Assembly (NCBI GenBank): GCA_936924635.1
Contig: CAKZHP010000138.1
Location: forward strand, 1 to 33,029
Source of the DNA: an uncultured Propionibacteriaceae bacterium
GTDB taxonomy: Bacteria; Actinomycetota; Actinomycetes; Propionibacteriales; Propionibacteriaceae
Length of the DNA stretch: 33,029 nt
Direction of reading: 5' to 3'
Part shown: positions 1-7,250 of the stretch, in pieces
Numbering within the stretch: position 1 is the stretch's first letter
How the letters are laid out: the number at the start of each line of letters is the position of its first letter
Notes under the pieces: model-generated
The model's database searches: none
The model's input: only the letters and a program-made list of their open reading frames with translations
What the model was told of the DNA's origin: nothing
Position numbers and translations under genes: made by a program

Positions 1-51
1 GCCCACGACCCCTGCGTGCCCACGACCCCTGCGTGCCCACGACCCCTGCGT
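1..51. repeat. 17-bp tandem repeat, three copies
   Basis: The unit GCCCACGACCCCTGCGT occurs three times head to tail without mismatch, then decays into gccccgatgcgt. The array begins at the first base of the window, so more copies may lie to the left. It sits just upstream of the tRNA-Arg promoter region. No function is evident; replication slippage in a GC-rich spacer would explain it. Confidence 0.9.
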
Positions 52-62
52 GCCCCGATGCG

Positions 63-68
63 TAGACT
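63..68 (+). promoter_or_regulatory. Possible -10 box for tRNA-Arg
   Basis: TAGACT fits the actinobacterial TAnnnT -10 pattern and lies 31 nt before the mature tRNA 5' end. No clear -35 is visible; the tandem repeat occupies that position. Confidence 0.35.
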
Positions 69-99
69 GGCCCCGTGCTGGCCCCGACCGGGTCGGCAA

Positions 100-173
100 G
101 CCCCAGTAGCTCAGCTGGATAGAGCTGCGGCCTTCTAATCCGTAGGTCGGAGGTTCGAGTCCTCCCTGGGGCG
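100..173 (+). tRNA. tRNA-Arg (anticodon TCT)
   Basis: The full cloverleaf can be folded by eye: acceptor GCCCCAG (100-106) pairs with CTGGGGC (166-172), the D stem is GCTC/GAGC, the anticodon loop CTTCTAA carries TCT, and the T arm is GGAGG-TTCGAGT-CCTCC. The discriminator is G173. CCA is not encoded (GCC follows), as is usual in many actinobacterial tRNAs. Position 31-39 is a C-T mismatch, leaving a slightly weak anticodon stem. The tRNA decodes AGA, and AGG by wobble, both rare codons in this GC-rich genome. Confidence 0.95.
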
Positions 174-175
174 CC

Positions 176-1009
176 TCACCCCCTGCCCGTGAGCCGTCGG
201 CGCGGCGTCTGGTGCAGGTCCACGCGCCGGCCCGCCTCGCGTCCGGCCTCCTGCGCGATCGCCGATCGCTGTGAGCTCCGGCCGCCCCGCCACCGACCGA
301 CGCCGTTGCTGCGCCGGGCATAGAAGGCGTCGACCTCCGACTGCTTCTCCACGAGCGCCAGCTCGACCGACGACGACCCGTCGGGCACCACGCCCTCACC
401 CACACCGATCACCCCCGCAGTGCGGCGCCGCGAGGCGAGGTCCCGTTCGGCCTGCAGCCGGGCCTCCTCCCGGGCAGCGGTCAGCCGGTCGCCGACCTCC
501 GCCGCGAAGCCTGCGTAGAACTGCTGCCGGGCCGTCGACCCGTGGATCGGGCGCACCTCCACCGAGCTCCCTCGGCGGCGCACCCGGACGTCGTCGCGGT
601 GGGCGCCGGACCGGACGTACGCATCCCCCGCGGCGACCATCTGCACCACCAGCGACTCGTACATCACCTTGGTGACCTCGATGTCGGAGGGGAAGCCCAT
701 GGGGTAGACGACGGTGGAGTTGCTGGCGATCAGGCACTTCACCCCGTACGCGCTGGAGATCCTGAGGAACAGCCGCACGTACATCCCGAGCCCCCGCGTC
801 CCCGCCGGGCCGATCGTGACGGTCTGCTCCTCGACCTGCTCCCGACCCTCCTTCCGGGCCGTGTGCGCCCTTGCCACCGCCAGGTCGATGTCGTGGCGTG
901 CCGCGAGCAGCATGGCCCGTTGCATGAACGCCTCCCGCTCGCCGGAGAACGTCGTGCTCTCCGCCTGGCGCAGCAGCCGCCCGATCAAGGTCAGGTTCTC
1001 GTCGCTCAC
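176..1009 (-). CDS. DUF2786 domain-containing protein
   Basis: A 277-residue protein. Residues about 1-45 (beginning SDENLTLIGRLLRQAE, then REAFMQRAMLLAARHDID) match the short helical DUF2786 domain, which is usually at the N-terminus and has no known biochemical function. The middle has a hydrophobic stretch (GMYVRLFLRISSAYGVKCLI) and the C-terminal half is arginine-rich and charged. The GTG start is chosen because it overlaps the stop of the upstream metallohydrolase gene by four bases (GTGA), so the two are translationally coupled. The stop codon lies only 2 nt from the 3' end of the convergent tRNA-Arg. DUF2786 beside a HEXXH protein is a recurring actinobacterial pair. Role unknown; a nucleic-acid or protein-binding partner is possible but unproven. 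Confidence 0.85.
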   Translation of the reverse strand: MSDENLTLIGRLLRQAESTTFSGEREAFMQRAMLLAARHDIDLAVARAHTARKEGREQVEEQTVTIGPAGTRGLGMYVRLFLRISSAYGVKCLIASNSTVVYPMGFPSDIEVTKVMYESLVVQMVAAGDAYVRSGAHRDDVRVRRRGSSVEVRPIHGSTARQQFYAGFAAEVGDRLTAAREEARLQAERDLASRRRTAGVIGVGEGVVPDGSSSVELALVEKQSEVDAFYARRSNGVGRWRGGRSSQRSAIAQEAGREAGRRVDLHQTPRRRLTGRG

Positions 1010-1494
1010 CGGTCTCCTTCCGTCACCACGAGGTCCTCCTCCTGGTACGCGATCCGCAGCAGGCTCGCCAGGACCGGGTGACCCGTCCAGGCCAGCAGGT
1101 CTACCACCGCGCCCCGGAACCGGTCGTCGTGGCCCTGCCCGGGCACCAGGTGGTGACCCAGCTCGTGGAGCACGACGAGCTCGTTCATGGCCCAGCCCGC
1201 GGTGCCACCGACCACGGGCACCGCCATCACACCGCCGGCCTCGTAGTGCGCCTTGCGTCCGCCGCGCCGGGCTCGCACCGTGACCGGTGCCATGGCCCGT
1301 CCGTACGTGCCGTGCTCCGCCGCCCGCGCCAGGGCCCGCTCGACGTAGGCCTGCACATCCGCCAGGGTGTTGAAACGCCCGAGCGGCTCCACGTCCCAGG
1401 TGGAGGCGAACACTCGTACCGGCCCTTCGGCCCGTGCCCATCGCAGCAACCTGTCCTCGGCTGCGTACGTCGCCGCCTTCTCCGCATCCGCCAT
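1006..1494 (-). CDS. HEXXH-motif putative metallohydrolase (TIGR04338-like)
   Basis: A 162-residue protein with a zinc-metallopeptidase-like motif HELGHH near residue 125 (context ELVVLHELGHHLVPGQGHD). A downstream histidine/aspartate (GHDDRF) could complete a metal site. Size and motif fit the small actinobacterial family TIGR04338, typically encoded beside DUF2786 proteins as here. The ATG at 1494 follows a strong Shine-Dalgarno (AGGAGGT on the minus strand, 1501-1507) by 6 nt, which rules out longer starts. There is no signal peptide, so it is cytoplasmic. Substrate unknown; catalysis is inferred from the motif. It is divergent from the PrsW-type gene across about 135 bp. Confidence 0.85.
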   Translation of the reverse strand: MADAEKAATYAAEDRLLRWARAEGPVRVFASTWDVEPLGRFNTLADVQAYVERALARAAEHGTYGRAMAPVTVRARRGGRKAHYEAGGVMAVPVVGGTAGWAMNELVVLHELGHHLVPGQGHDDRFRGAVVDLLAWTGHPVLASLLRIAYQEEDLVVTEGDR

Positions 1495-1617
1495 CAGCCC
1501 ACCTCCTGAGGCAGCAGCCTGGCACCCCCCTCTGACAGTTCTCGACGTGAGACTCATCCGCACCGCGACCCGCCCCAGGGACCCAGCCTCGGAACCCGGG
1601 GCGACTTCCTGCCCGAG

Positions 1618-1623
1618 TACCCT
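1618..1623 (+). promoter_or_regulatory. -10 box of a leaderless promoter (PrsW gene)
   Basis: TACCCT ends 7 nt before the ATG at 1631, so transcription would start at or next to the A of ATG. There is no Shine-Dalgarno before this ATG, consistent with leaderless translation. Confidence 0.5.
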
Positions 1624-1630
1624 TCTCGCC

Positions 1631-3067
1631 ATGGCTGACGCGCTCCGGACCGACCTGCCGGGAATCGCCCGGTACCGCCGGCTCTCCGGGGTGGACCGTC
1701 CCCACGAGGACCGCCCGTGGCACGAGGCCATGCTGCGGTCGCGCTGGTTCTGGGCCTCCCTGGTGCTGGTGCTCGGCTTCCTCGCCTCGCTGGCCCGCAT
1801 GTACGCGATCCTCACCCCCGACCAGCAGGTCGAGGGCGGCACCATCCCGGGTCTGAACACCGACGCGCTGCGGCAGTCGGCGAGGTACGCGCTGCCGACG
1901 CTGGCCGTGTGGTCGCTGCTGTTCTTGGCGGTGGACCGCTGGCGGCCGCAGCGCCTGCTGATGTGGCTGCTGTGCCTCGGCTGGGGCGGCACCATCGCCA
2001 CGTACCTGTCCCTGGTCGTCAACACCTGGGCCGCCGACCACCTGGGCGTCGGTGACAACGGCAACCAGGCCGCCGGTGCCCGCGCGGCGATCTACATCGC
2101 CCCGTTCGTCGAGGAGGCCTTCAAGGGCACCGTGCTGTTCCTGGTCGCGTTCCTCGACCGGCGTCGGCTCACCAGCACGCTGAGCACGATCAGCCTTGCG
2201 GGCCTGTCGGCGATCGGCTTCGCCTTCACGGAGAACATCGTCTACTACGCCCGCGCGATCGTGTACGGCAGCTACTCCCAGCAGACCGGCAACGTGGAGG
2301 CGGCGGTGCGCAGGCTGGTCGAGCTGCGCGGAGGCTGGACCAGCTTCGGGCACCCCCTGTTCACCTCGTTGCTCGGCATCGGCGTCGCGGTCGGCCTGCG
2401 TTCGCGCAGCAAGGTGGTCCGGGTCGTCGCCCCGCTGGCCGGCTATCTCGTCGCCGCGCTGCTCCACATGGTGTTCAACACCACCGCGAGCCTCGCGGGG
2501 GAGAAGCAGCAGCAACAGCTGTACTTCACGGTCGCCGTCCCGCTGGTCCTGGTGGCGGTGGGCAACGCGATCTACCAGGTGATCCGCGAGGGCCGGCTGG
2601 TCCGGCAGCGCCTGGTCGACTACGTACGCATGGGATGGCTGCCCGCGGCGTACCCACTGCGCTTCTCGAAGCTGTGGCAGCGCATCCGGCTGATCGTGAT
2701 GTCGCTGTGGTGGGGCAAGGTGATTTCCACGTTCCAGCTCGTGCGCAGCGTGACCGAGCTGGCCTACCTGCGCGACGGCATCGTCCGCGGCGTGATCGAC
2801 GCGGCCGGTCTGTGGCGGGAGCGTGAGCTGCTGGACCGGATCCGTACGCTCCGTGCCCGCGGCGCGCTCGACGACGCGACCGGCCTGCGGCCGTACCTGC
2901 CGAGGCGACGCCCCGTCGATGCGTGGCAGCCGCCGAGCTACCCGGGACCGGCCGGGTTGGGTGGTGCCTTCCCGGCGCCCCCTGCGCCGGTCGCCGCCGC
3001 GCCGCTAGCATCTACCGCGCCGAGCTACTCGGCAGTGAACCCCCAGTGGGGGCCACCCAAGGGCTGA
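1631..3067 (+). CDS. PrsW family intramembrane metalloprotease
   Basis: A 478-residue polytopic membrane protein. The PrsW/Abi-superfamily signatures appear in order: EEAFK (E161, E162, K165), FAFTEN (residues 197-202), HPLFTS (H241) and a late transmembrane histidine in ALLHMVFN (H279). About seven to eight hydrophobic segments lie between residues 38 and 320, followed by a soluble C-terminal tail of about 140 residues, ending in a proline/alanine-rich stretch. In Bacillus, PrsW cuts the anti-sigma factor RsiW; no such partner is nearby, so the substrate is unknown. The family is widespread in actinobacteria. The start is set by the leaderless promoter. Nine bases separate it from the following GTPase gene, so it heads a likely three-gene operon. 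Confidence 0.88.
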   Translation: MADALRTDLPGIARYRRLSGVDRPHEDRPWHEAMLRSRWFWASLVLVLGFLASLARMYAILTPDQQVEGGTIPGLNTDALRQSARYALPTLAVWSLLFLAVDRWRPQRLLMWLLCLGWGGTIATYLSLVVNTWAADHLGVGDNGNQAAGARAAIYIAPFVEEAFKGTVLFLVAFLDRRRLTSTLSTISLAGLSAIGFAFTENIVYYARAIVYGSYSQQTGNVEAAVRRLVELRGGWTSFGHPLFTSLLGIGVAVGLRSRSKVVRVVAPLAGYLVAALLHMVFNTTASLAGEKQQQQLYFTVAVPLVLVAVGNAIYQVIREGRLVRQRLVDYVRMGWLPAAYPLRFSKLWQRIRLIVMSLWWGKVISTFQLVRSVTELAYLRDGIVRGVIDAAGLWRERELLDRIRTLRARGALDDATGLRPYLPRRRPVDAWQPPSYPGPAGLGGAFPAPPAPVAAAPLASTAPSYSAVNPQWGPPKG

Positions 3068-3076
3068 GGAGAATGC

Positions 3077-4912
3077 ATGGCGAGTCCGCTGACGGAGGCC
3101 CTGGCCGAGCTTCGTGACTCTCTGGCGGCCGTACGGCTCCCGCTCCCGCTCCCCGAGGCGGCGCAGAAACAGCTGATCTCCCGCGACCTCGCCAAGCAGC
3201 TCGACGACTACGTCCTGCCGCGCCTGTCGCGCATCGAGGCGCCCCTGCTGGCGGTCGTGGGCGGCTCCACCGGCGCAGGCAAGTCGACGCTGGTCAACTC
3301 GCTCATCGGGCGGGTGGTGACCCGGCCCGGCGTGATCCGCCCGACCACGAAGGCGCCCGTGCTCGTCTACCACCCCGACGACGCACGCTGGTTCACCGAC
3401 GACCGCATTCTCCCCGGCCTGATCCGCTCGCACGTCTCCAGCAACGACACCCGATCGCTGCAGCTGGTGGAGGAGGCGTCCATCCCGCCAGGTCTCGCCA
3501 TCCTCGACGCCCCCGACATCGACTCGGTGGAGGAGGAGAACCGGCGCCTGGCCGCCCAGCTGCTCGCGGCGGCTGACCTGTGGTTGTTCGTCACCTCGGC
3601 CGCCCGGTACGCCGACGCGGTCCCGTGGGAGTACCTGCAGTCGGCGGTCGACCGCAGCGCCGCCGTCGCCGTGGTCGTCGACCGGGTGCCTCCGGCAGCC
3701 ATGACGGAGGTCCCGCCCCACCTCGGCCAGATGATGACCGACCGCGGCCTGGCCGACTCCCCGCTCTTCGCCGTTCCCGAGACCATGGTCGACGCCGAGG
3801 GCATGCTGCCGGACGCGGCGGTGTCGCCGATCCGCGGCTGGCTGGCCGCGCTCGCCGCCGACAAGCACACCCGGGCCCGGGTCGTCATGCAGACCCTGGA
3901 CGGTGCCATCTCGCAGCTGTCCCGTCAGGCCCCCGGCATCGCCCAGTCGGTGACCGACCAGGTCGAGGCGCTGGGCCAGCTGCGTGCCGACGCCGACGCG
4001 TCGTACGAGGAGGCGATCCGGGCCGTCAAGGTGCAGACCCAGGACGGCACGCTGCTGCGTGGTGAGGTGCTCGGCCGCTGGCACGACTTCGTCGGCACCG
4101 GGGAGTTCTTCCGGGCGCTGGAGCAGAAGATCGGCTTCCTTCGCGATCGCATCATGCGCGCCCTGCAGGGCGCGCCCAAGGGCGCAGAGCAGGTTGAGGT
4201 CGCGGTCGAGTCTGGCCTGGAGGCCCTGCTGCGCGAAGAGGGTGAGAAGGCCGCGGAGCGGGCCGAGGCGGCCTGGCGCAGCAACCCCGCCGGCCGTGCG
4301 CTGCTGGAGAAGGCTGGCAGCGACCTCCGCCGGGTCTCGGCCGACTACCCGAGCCGGGCGGCGCGCACGATCCGCGAGTGGCAGGGCGACGTGCTCGACA
4401 TCGTGTCGCAGGAAGGTCAGGGCAAGCGCACCCAGGCCCGGATCGCGGCCTTCGGCGTCAACGGCATCGGCGTGGCGCTGATGCTCGTCGTCTTCGCCCA
4501 CACCGGGGGCCTGGTCGGCGCCGAGGTCGGTGTCGCCGGTGGTACGGCGATCCTGGCGCAGCGGGTCCTCGAGGCAGTCTTCGGCGAGGATGCCGTACGT
4601 CGTCTGACCAAGCGCGCCAAAGACGACCTGGACGCCCGGATGGAAGGCCTGCTGTCCGGTGAGCTCGCGCGGTTCCACGCCGCCCTGGACTCCGCCGGTG
4701 TGGTGGGGGAGCAGGCCGAGCGCATCCGCAGCGCGGTGCAGACCGTCGAGGAGACGCGGGTCGAGGAGATGCACCGTCTCGCCCTCGGCCCCGTCGAGGA
4801 GGCGCAGCCGGCGATCGAGCAGGGCGAGCAGCCGCAGCAGGTGCAGCTCCAGCAGGTGGACGCCCCGGCGGCGGAGGTCGTCGACGCCGAGGTCGTGGAG
4901 CGGGGACGCTGA
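3077..4912 (+). CDS. Dynamin-like GTPase, first of a pair
   Basis: A 611-residue protein. The P-loop GSTGAGKS is at residues 63-70, followed by a threonine-containing switch (RPTTKAPV, a G2 candidate) and a G3-like DAPD in AILDAPDIDS. G4 appears as VVVDRVP, a departure from NKxD. After the G domain comes a long helical region, then a hydrophobic hairpin near residues 455-495 (VNGIGVALMLVVFAHTGG) that could insert into membrane, then another helical stretch and a glutamine-rich tail. This layout (G domain, stalk, membrane paddle) is that of bacterial dynamin-like proteins. ATG 3077 is preceded by GAGGAG at 5 nt. The stop overlaps the next start (TGATG), so the two GTPases are coupled. A membrane-remodelling role is inference. 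Confidence 0.82.
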   Translation: MASPLTEALAELRDSLAAVRLPLPLPEAAQKQLISRDLAKQLDDYVLPRLSRIEAPLLAVVGGSTGAGKSTLVNSLIGRVVTRPGVIRPTTKAPVLVYHPDDARWFTDDRILPGLIRSHVSSNDTRSLQLVEEASIPPGLAILDAPDIDSVEEENRRLAAQLLAAADLWLFVTSAARYADAVPWEYLQSAVDRSAAVAVVVDRVPPAAMTEVPPHLGQMMTDRGLADSPLFAVPETMVDAEGMLPDAAVSPIRGWLAALAADKHTRARVVMQTLDGAISQLSRQAPGIAQSVTDQVEALGQLRADADASYEEAIRAVKVQTQDGTLLRGEVLGRWHDFVGTGEFFRALEQKIGFLRDRIMRALQGAPKGAEQVEVAVESGLEALLREEGEKAAERAEAAWRSNPAGRALLEKAGSDLRRVSADYPSRAARTIREWQGDVLDIVSQEGQGKRTQARIAAFGVNGIGVALMLVVFAHTGGLVGAEVGVAGGTAILAQRVLEAVFGEDAVRRLTKRAKDDLDARMEGLLSGELARFHAALDSAGVVGEQAERIRSAVQTVEETRVEEMHRLALGPVEEAQPAIEQGEQPQQVQLQQVDAPAAEVVDAEVVERGR

Positions 4913-6528
4913 TGCTCGGTCGTTCGCAGAAGGTGCCGCTGCCCGACCGCCTCACGGCGCTGCGAGAGGCCCTGGAGGCGTCGCGGGGCCGGATCGACCC
5001 CGAGGTCGAGTCGCACGTGGAGTCGATCCTCACCCACGTCGACGGGCGCCTGGCGTTCTCCGGCGACGTCACGGTGATCGCACTCGCCGGGGCCACCGGC
5101 TCGGGCAAGTCCTCGCTCTTCAACGCCCTCTCCGGCACCAAGCTCGCCGAGCCGGGTGTCCGTCGGCCGACGACGTCCAGTGCGATGTCAGCGAGCTTCG
5201 GCGAGGAGCAGTCCGCCCTGCTGGACTGGCTTGACGTGCCGCGACGCCACCTCGTCACCGGTGCGCCGGAGCTGTCCGGCCTGGTCCTGCTGGACCTGCC
5301 CGACCATGACTCCACCCAGCAGGCGCACCGCGACATCGTCGACCGCATGGTGAAGCTGGTCGACCAGTTCGTCTGGGTGGTCGACCCGCAGAAGTACGCC
5401 GACGCCGCCCTGCACAACCGCTACCTGAAGCCGCTGGCAGCGCACGCGGACGTGATGCTGGTCGTCCTCAACCAGATCGACCGCGTCGATCCCGACGAGC
5501 GCCCGCGCATGCTGGCGGACCTGCGCCGGTTGCTCGACTCCGAGGGCCTCAAGGCTGCGGGCTTGATGGGTGTCTCGGCGGTCACGGGCGACGGCGTGCC
5601 GGAGCTGAAGGCCGAGCTGCAGCGGTTGATCGCCACCAAGCAGACCGCCGCGAAGCGGCTCTCCGGCGACGTCGAGGACGCGGCCGTGGCGCTCCGTCCT
5701 CAGATCGGCGAGGCGGAGATCGACGACCTCCCGCGGCAGAAGGTGGCCCAGCTCGACCAGACCCTGGCCGTGGCTGCCGGTGTGCCGGTGGTCGTAGAGG
5801 CCGTGAAGAAGTCGTGGCAGCACCGGGGCGCCATCGCCACCGGGTGGCCGGTCGTGGCGTGGGTCGCCAAGTTCCGGCCCGACCCGCTGCGCGCGCTCCA
5901 CCTGGACGTGGTCTCGACGAAGACGAAGAAGGCCATCGAGCCGGGGCGGGTCAACCGGACCTCGATCCCCACGGCGCAGGGTGTGGCGAAGGCGAGGGTC
6001 GACAGCGCCGTACGCTCGCTGGCGACCGAGGCCTCGGCGAACCTGCCCCGTGGCTGGCAGGACGCGGTCGTCGCGGCCGCCCGCCGCGAGGAGAAGCTGC
6101 TGCCCGACCATCTCGACCGGGCCGTGGCGACCGCGGACCTGGCCACCGACCAGGGCAACACCTGGTGGGGCGTGGTCCGGGCCCTGCAGTGGCTGGTGAT
6201 GCTGACCATGCTCCTCGGGGCCGGCTGGTTGCTCGTCAACTTCCTGCTCACGGCCTACTTCGCGCTTCCGTCCCTGCCGGTGCCCCGGGTGGGCAACAAC
6301 ATCCCCCTGCCGACGGTGCTCGCGCTGGGGGGTCTCGCCGCGGGTCTCCTGATCGCCCTGCTCAGCCGGATCGGAGTCGAGCTCGGCGCTCGGGCACACG
6401 CCGCGCGGGCTGAGCGGGTGCTCACCAAGGCGATCGCGTCGGTGACGCGTGAGTACGTGGTAGCACCCGTGAACGAGGAGCTGGAGCGCCGGGAGAAGGC
6501 GCGGGAGGCGCTGAACCGCATCCGCTAG
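4912..6528 (+). CDS. YfjP-like/dynamin-family GTPase, second of the pair
   Basis: A 538-residue protein. G1 is GATGSGKSS (60-68), G2 is probably in RRPTTSS (85-90), G3 is DLPDHDS (128-134) and G4 is NQID (187-190), so all GTP-binding motifs are present and more canonical than in the upstream partner. Two C-terminal transmembrane segments (about 422-445 and 463-482) are followed by a basic, helical tail. The start codon shares one base with the preceding stop, indicating obligate co-expression, and heterodimer formation is a reasonable inference, as for paired bacterial dynamin-like proteins. The same GTPase pair upstream of an ssb gene is seen in other actinobacteria. Cellular role unknown. 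Confidence 0.83.
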   Translation: MLGRSQKVPLPDRLTALREALEASRGRIDPEVESHVESILTHVDGRLAFSGDVTVIALAGATGSGKSSLFNALSGTKLAEPGVRRPTTSSAMSASFGEEQSALLDWLDVPRRHLVTGAPELSGLVLLDLPDHDSTQQAHRDIVDRMVKLVDQFVWVVDPQKYADAALHNRYLKPLAAHADVMLVVLNQIDRVDPDERPRMLADLRRLLDSEGLKAAGLMGVSAVTGDGVPELKAELQRLIATKQTAAKRLSGDVEDAAVALRPQIGEAEIDDLPRQKVAQLDQTLAVAAGVPVVVEAVKKSWQHRGAIATGWPVVAWVAKFRPDPLRALHLDVVSTKTKKAIEPGRVNRTSIPTAQGVAKARVDSAVRSLATEASANLPRGWQDAVVAAARREEKLLPDHLDRAVATADLATDQGNTWWGVVRALQWLVMLTMLLGAGWLLVNFLLTAYFALPSLPVPRVGNNIPLPTVLALGGLAAGLLIALLSRIGVELGARAHAARAERVLTKAIASVTREYVVAPVNEELERREKAREALNRIR

Positions 6529-6548
6529 GGCCCCGCCAGGCGGTCTGG

Positions 6549-6586
6549 TTCTCCACAGCCGCGGCCGTCGTCGAGCACTGTCCACA
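6549..6586 (+). other. Two DnaA-box-like 9-mers upstream of ssb
   Basis: TTCTCCACA (6549-6557) and CTGTCCACA (6578-6586) each differ by one base from TTGTCCACA, a DnaA box form common in actinobacteria. They have the same orientation and a spacing of 29 bp. Such near-matches also arise by chance in GC-rich DNA. Confidence 0.2.
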
Positions 6587-6682
6587 GGTCGCTGCGGCGC
6601 GTGACCGGCACCGCCTGGGAGCCCCATGGTCGGGGGTGACGCTCCACGGTCTGGCGTGGGTGCGCTGACCAGGAGGATGAGG

Positions 6683-7165
6683 ATGGAGAGCTACATCACG
6701 ACGACGGGGTACGTGGGGTCGAGGCCCGAGCTGAGGACGACACGGACCGGTGTGCCGTGCGCCACGTTCCGGCTGGGGAGCACGCCCCGCAAACGGGTGC
6801 AGGGGGAGTGGCAGGACGGGGAGACGACCTGGATGACGGTCACGTGCTACCGCAACCTCGCCGAGCACGTGAGCTCCAGCCTGAACAAGGGCGACCCCGT
6901 CCTGGTCGACGGCCGGGTGCGCACCGAGCGCTGGCAGGACGCCTCAGGTCAGGCCCACGAGCGGGTCGTGGTGGAGGCGGTCACCGTCGGGCACGACCTC
7001 AGCCGCGGGACCGCATCGTTCCGCAGGGAGCAGCGGGTGGCCGAGCCGGCCGAGCGCGTCGAGCTCGACGAGGGCGACGGGGCCGAGGCCGAGGAGGTGC
7101 CCACGGCGGACGACGCACGGTCGCGCGCCCTGGCCGGGCAGGAGGGTGTCAGGCAAGCGGCCTGA
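6683..7165 (+). CDS. ssb: Single-stranded DNA-binding protein (SsbB-like)
   Basis: A 160-residue OB-fold protein. The first ~105 residues follow the Ssb pattern (TGYVGSRPELRTTRTGVPCATFRL, then TTWMTVTCYRNLAEHV, then KGDPVLVDGRVRTE). The acidic C-terminal half lacks the DDxPF tail that recruits replication and repair partners in the main SsbA, ending instead in RQAA. This marks it as the secondary SsbB paralogue, which in Streptomyces acts in chromosome segregation during sporulation; its role here is inferred. ATG 6683 has AGGAGG ending 6 nt upstream; the earlier ATG at 6677 directly touches that Shine-Dalgarno and is unlikely to be used. A 154-bp gap separates it from the GTPase pair. Confidence 0.9.
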   Translation: MESYITTTGYVGSRPELRTTRTGVPCATFRLGSTPRKRVQGEWQDGETTWMTVTCYRNLAEHVSSSLNKGDPVLVDGRVRTERWQDASGQAHERVVVEAVTVGHDLSRGTASFRREQRVAEPAERVELDEGDGAEAEEVPTADDARSRALAGQEGVRQAA

Positions 7166-7186
7166 GCAGCGTGTGCCCGGCATCCG

Positions 7187-7206
7187 GGGTCGCGTCGGCG
7201 CGACCC
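7187..7206 (+). terminator. Perfect 8-bp hairpin after ssb
   Basis: GGGTCGCG-TCGG-CGCGACCC forms an uninterrupted 8-bp GC-rich stem with a tetraloop, 22 nt past the ssb stop. No T-tract follows, which is common for actinobacterial terminators. The 9-mer CCCGGCATC flanks it on both sides (7177-7185 and 7204-7212). Confidence 0.5.
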
Positions 7207-7214
7207 GGCATCGT

Positions 7215-7220
7215 TAGGCT
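7215..7220 (+). promoter_or_regulatory. Candidate -10 box for the serine hydrolase gene
   Basis: TAGGCT, the same hexamer as at 21616, lies 30 nt before the GTG at 7251. That gene has its own Shine-Dalgarno (GGAGG, 7241-7245), so a short leader is expected. Confidence 0.4.
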
Positions 7221-7250
7221 GCCTGTCGGGCGACGGGTCAGGAGGAGCGG

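Noticed and set aside
1..51. CRISPR-like repeats
   Set aside because: The units are contiguous without spacers, 17 bp long, and no cas genes are present.
176..2515. A 779-codon open frame on the minus strand covering the DUF2786 region and running antisense into the PrsW gene
   Set aside because: Only the part from GTG 1009 resembles a protein; the upstream part is antisense to PrsW, is low in complexity and typical of stop-poor shadow frames in GC-rich DNA.
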